Source: Variovorax sp. OV329 (lineage in GTDB: Bacteria; Pseudomonadota; Gammaproteobacteria; Burkholderiales; Burkholderiaceae_C). From it: a stretch of 64,000 nucleotides of DNA. Where the stretch lies: positions 310,001-374,000 of the forward strand of contig NZ_FOUG01000004.1 of the NCBI RefSeq assembly GCF_900114785.1. The letters are read 5' to 3'. Both the position numbers and the translations under genes were made by a program. A model generated the notes under the pieces. That model worked only from the letters and a program-made list of their open reading frames with translations. It was not told where the DNA came from and did not search any database. Below, in pieces: positions 61,391 through 64,000 of this stretch; position 1 is the stretch's first letter, and every line of letters begins with the position of its first letter.

Positions 61391-62512
61391 TCAGAGCGCA
61401 TGCGCCCATTGCGCGATGGCTTCGGCGGCCTGCGGCACCAGTTCGGGCTGGCCGGCCAGGTAGTGGTTGCCGCCCACGATGTCCACGTTGCGGATGCGAT
61501 TGCCGCCCGCCGCCAGCCACGCGTCGCGCGTGCTCGGGAAGGTCGACTGGTCGGCCGTGTAGCTCAGCAGCAGCAGCGGCACCGAGGTGCGCGCCAGGTT
61601 GTCCGGCCCGTCGGCCTGCGAGCGCGAGGACCACTGCGACAGGAAGGCGGTGAGCGAGGTGGTGCGGCCCATCGCGTTGCACGAGTAGTTCACCGTGCGC
61701 GCATCGCCCCACACGCTGCCGGGCGCGCGGTCGTTCACGTCCAGCGACAGGTCCACGCAGCGCGGGTCGGCATGGGTGCGGTAGACGATGAAGCTCTGGT
61801 CGCGCGGCGCGCCTGGCGTGCTGCGCAGCAGGGCCAGCCGCTCCAGCGCCCAGTGCTCGATGCGGTCCAGCCGCGCCTTCTGCGCGGCCGAGAAGCGCGC
61901 GAGGAAATCGGCGTCGTAGGGCACGCGGTGGCGCGGGTCGTACATGTCCAGCGCCGGGTCCACGGAGAGCGGGTCGTGCTCATCCGTCACCGAGGGGTCG
62001 ATCCAGTCGCGCAGCAGGCGCGAGCGGCCCAGGTGCGCGGCGCACAGCGCGATGCCGTCCACCGGCGGCAGGTCGGAGGGATGCAGGTGCGTGGGGTCGC
62101 CGTCCGCGAAATGCGTGGCCGTCAGTTTCTCGGCCTGCGCCTGGTAGAAGCTCGCCAGCGCCGCGCCGCCGGAGTTGCCGACCAGGAAGACCTTCTCGTA
62201 GCCCTGGCTGCGCAGGTGCTGCACGCCGGAGCCCAGGTCCTGGATGGCGCGCTCCATGAGCAGCACCGTGTCGTTGCCCGCGTAGCGCGAGTTCAGGCCC
62301 ATGCAGCAGATGCCGCGCTCGGCCAGCGGCGCGATCAGGTAGTGCCCCATGAAGTTGCTGGTGGGGTGCATCACGATGCAGGCGACTTTCTTCGGCCCGC
62401 TCGGCGCGCGGTACGCGCCGTAGATGCGCGGGCGCAGCATCTGCAGGCCCGACTGGCTTTCCAGCACGGCGCCCGGCTTCACGTCGATGACGGCCAGTTG
62501 CAGCTCAGCCAT
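61391..62512 (-). CDS. Alpha/beta hydrolase
   Basis: 373 residues. The nucleophile elbow GNSGGAA (~120) follows KVFLVGNSGG, and a HYLAGQPEL segment near the C-terminus supplies the likely catalytic His (GGNHYLAG). In this setting it may cleave a ring-opened product or an ester. It overlaps the VOC gene by 8 bases and is 19 bases before the monooxygenase gene, indicating one operon. Confidence 0.84.
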   Translation of the reverse strand: MAELQLAVIDVKPGAVLESQSGLQMLRPRIYGAYRAPSGPKKVACIVMHPTSNFMGHYLIAPLAERGICCMGLNSRYAGNDTVLLMERAIQDLGSGVQHLRSQGYEKVFLVGNSGGAALASFYQAQAEKLTATHFADGDPTHLHPSDLPPVDGIALCAAHLGRSRLLRDWIDPSVTDEHDPLSVDPALDMYDPRHRVPYDADFLARFSAAQKARLDRIEHWALERLALLRSTPGAPRDQSFIVYRTHADPRCVDLSLDVNDRAPGSVWGDARTVNYSCNAMGRTTSLTAFLSQWSSRSQADGPDNLARTSVPLLLLSYTADQSTFPSTRDAWLAAGGNRIRNVDIVGGNHYLAGQPELVPQAAEAIAQWAHAL

Positions 62513-63056
62513 GCCGGGGCGCCTTTTCGTCGGCGATCAGCTTCGCCTTGTCCTGCGTCCATTGCGCCAGTTCGCCGTGCGCGCGCAGCGCATGGGCGTC
62601 CATCGTGGCCTTGGGCACCGTGGGCGTGGTCAGTTCCAGCCGGATGCCGTTGGGGTCGAAGAAGTAGATCGACTCGATGATGTGGTGGTCGGTGATGCCC
62701 AGCACCTCCACGCCCGCCGCCTCCAGCCGCGCCTTGGCTGCCAGCAGCGCGTAGACCGAGTCCACGCGCAGGGCCAGGTGGTTCACCCAGGCAGGCGTGT
62801 TGGGCGATGGCTCGGCGCCGACGTTGTCGCCCAGGTCGAAGAAGGCCACGTAGGAGCCGTCGGCCATCTGGAAGAAGATGTGGACGTAGGGGCAGTACTC
62901 GCCGGTGCTGGGCACATGGTCCGACTTGATCACGTGCACCAGCGGCAGGCCCAGCAGGTCTTCGTAGAAGTGCCGGGTCTCCTCGGCGTCGCGGCAGCGC
63001 CAGGCGAAGTGGTGCAGGCCGCGCACCGGCACCGGGCTGGGAGTGGGGGTGTTCAT
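62505..63056 (-). CDS. VOC-superfamily protein (extradiol-dioxygenase/glyoxalase fold)
   Basis: 183 residues from the ATG at 63056. Two VOC modules with likely metal ligands: GLHHFAWRCRDAEETRHFYED at the start (His), VNHLALRVDSVYALLAAKA (His) and DPNGIRLELTT (Glu). This fold includes extradiol ring-cleaving dioxygenases and glyoxalases. As the first gene of an operon with an aromatic-type monooxygenase, a ring-cleavage role is reasonable but not shown. Confidence 0.82.
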   Translation of the reverse strand: MNTPTPSPVPVRGLHHFAWRCRDAEETRHFYEDLLGLPLVHVIKSDHVPSTGEYCPYVHIFFQMADGSYVAFFDLGDNVGAEPSPNTPAWVNHLALRVDSVYALLAAKARLEAAGVEVLGITDHHIIESIYFFDPNGIRLELTTPTVPKATMDAHALRAHGELAQWTQDKAKLIADEKAPRHG

Positions 63057-63081
63057 GGGCGGCATTGGACGGCGATGTGGC

Positions 63082-63109
63082 TCATGAATCAAACGAAATC
63101 GATTCATGA
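63082..63109. promoter_or_regulatory. Perfect 9-bp inverted repeat operator candidate
   Basis: TCATGAATC and GATTCATGA flank a 10-base spacer, 26-53 bases upstream of the VOC gene start. A second palindrome, ATCCATATGGAT, lies at 63121-63132. No regulator gene is within the window's part of this locus, so the binding protein is unknown. Confidence 0.55.
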
Positions 63110-63238
63110 ATTCATAAAAAATCCATATGGATCGCGCCAATGGCACTGGGCCAAGGCCGGATTGGTTACGCCCGAAGCCTCAAACCTAAAATCAGGGTTG
63201 TCTTTCTCTTGCAGGGCCTTGCGCCCGCCCCTCACAAC

Positions 63239-64000
63239 ATGAACGTCATCCGCTTCACCGATCTGTGTGCCCAGGGCAAAGTCGCCGGGCAACGCGTGTT
63301 CATCCGCGCCGACCTCAACGTGCCGCAGGACGACACCGGCCGCATCACCGAGGACACGCGCATCCGCGCCTCGGTGCCCTGCATCCGCCAGGCGCTGGAC
63401 GCCGGCGCGGCGGTGATGGTCACCTCGCACCTGGGCCGTCCCACCGAGGGCGAGTTCAAGCTGGCGGATTCGCTGGCGCCCGTGGCCACCCGCCTGGGCG
63501 AGTTGCTGGGCCGCGAGGTGCCGCTGGTCTCCAACTGGGTGGAAAACGGCGTGGACGTGAAGCCCGGCCAGGTGGTGCTGCTGGAGAACTGCCGCCTGAA
63601 CAAGGGCGAGAAGAAGAACGACCCGGCGCTGGCGCAGAAGATGGCCGCCCTGTGCGACATCTTCGTGCATGACGCCTTCGGCACCGCGCACCGTGCCGAG
63701 GCCTCCACCTACGGCATCGCGCAGTACGCCAAGCTGGCCTGCGCCGGCCCGCTGCTGGCGGCCGAGATCGACGCCGTGACCCGCGCCCTGACCGACCCCA
63801 AGCGCCCGCTGGTGGCCATCGTGGCCGGCTCCAAGGTCAGCACCAAGCTCACCATCCTCACCAGCCTGGCCGACAAGGTGGACCAGCTCATCGTGGGCGG
63901 CGGCATCGCCAACACCTTCATGCTGGCCGCGGGCCTGCCCATCGGCAAGTCGCTGGCCGAGCCCGACCTGCTCGACCAGGCCAAGGCGGTGATCGAGGCC
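63239..64000 (+). CDS. pgk: Phosphoglycerate kinase (3' truncated by window edge)
   Basis: 254 codons in the window, open to the end. Starts [20 protein letters not shown] and shows the family patterns [39 protein letters not shown] and [15 protein letters not shown]. It converts 1,3-bisphosphoglycerate and ADP to 3-phosphoglycerate and ATP. The start lies 182 bases from the divergent VOC gene, sharing its promoter region. Confidence 0.96.
   Translation, partial: MNVIRFTDLCAQGKVAGQRVFIRADLNVPQDDTGRITEDTRIRASVPCIRQALDAGAAVMVTSHLGRPTEGEFKLADSLAPVATRLGELLGREVPLVSNWVENGVDVKPGQVVLLENCRLNKGEKKNDPALAQKMAALCDIFVHDAFGTAHRAEASTYGIAQYAKLACAGPLLAAEIDAVTRALTDPKRPLVAIVAGSKVSTKLTILTSLADKVDQLIVGGGIANTFMLAAGLPIGKSLAEPDLLDQAKAVIEA

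Overview
This is a gene-dense, high-GC stretch of what looks like a betaproteobacterial chromosome, most likely a member of the Comamonadaceae (Variovorax-like). That guess rests on gene content and order: lysM-dprA-smg divergent from def-bamE-like-fmt, yajC-secD-secF, a DUF1631 protein, a fused indolepyruvate ferredoxin oxidoreductase, a Bug-type receptor, and dispersed GC-rich intergenic repeats of a kind I associate with this family. No tRNA, rRNA, CRISPR array, transposase or integrase was found. No stretch over 300 bases lacks a gene.

Layout. 0-9.8 kb: the end of a sensor kinase with its FixJ-like regulator, an OmpA-like lipoprotein, mltA back to back with a tiny membrane protein gene, a PhoX phosphatase behind a clear PHO-box-like promoter, an Lrp regulator divergent from a homodimeric 2-oxoacid dehydrogenase E1 (mdeR/mdeB-like), a thioesterase and a GFA-family protein. 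9.8-16.5 kb: a tightly coupled tetronate (C4 acid sugar) catabolic operon, ltnD-otnK-otnC-otnI, extended by a CodA-like amidohydrolase, a RidA-family protein and a geranylgeranyl-reductase-family flavoprotein. 16.5-21.9 kb: a terminal cytochrome oxidase operon in which subunit II is fused to cytochrome c and there are two subunit III-type genes, behind a good sigma70 promoter. 21.9-28.5 kb: a minus-strand operon with a creatininase-family hydrolase, a NitT/TauT-type ABC importer, an FAD oxidase, a 2Fe-2S reductase and a RutR-like TetR regulator; a RutR-like operator lies in its promoter.

28.7-34.2 kb: an MFS exporter with an extra C-terminal domain, an amino-acid receptor and permease split by a terminator-like hairpin, a decaying islet of tandem duplicated membrane protein genes (one intact, one with a one-base frameshift, one remnant, plus a broken leading gene), and a second Lrp regulator. 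34.4-44.8 kb: the indolepyruvate ferredoxin oxidoreductase, then a ribose-type ABC importer, a LacI regulator and a phytanoyl-CoA-dioxygenase-like gene, with matching 11-bp operator candidates in the two intergenic regions. 45-57 kb: housekeeping genes for protein export, translation and DNA processing, and azlCD. 57-63 kb: a minus-strand catabolic operon (VOC protein, alpha/beta hydrolase, FAD monooxygenase, DUF2783, MBL-fold protein, Bug receptor) behind a perfect 9-bp inverted repeat. The window ends inside pgk.

The most unusual signal is a 69-bp cassette present three times (20064-20132, 56817-56885, and 59443-59511 on the minus strand). Each copy encodes a 22-residue peptide of the form MS-x8-ARTAxR. 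Its start overlaps the upstream gene's stop as ATGA, and its stop overlaps the downstream gene's start as ATGA. Each copy has its own Shine-Dalgarno sequence and supplies the one for the next gene. The three operons are unrelated.
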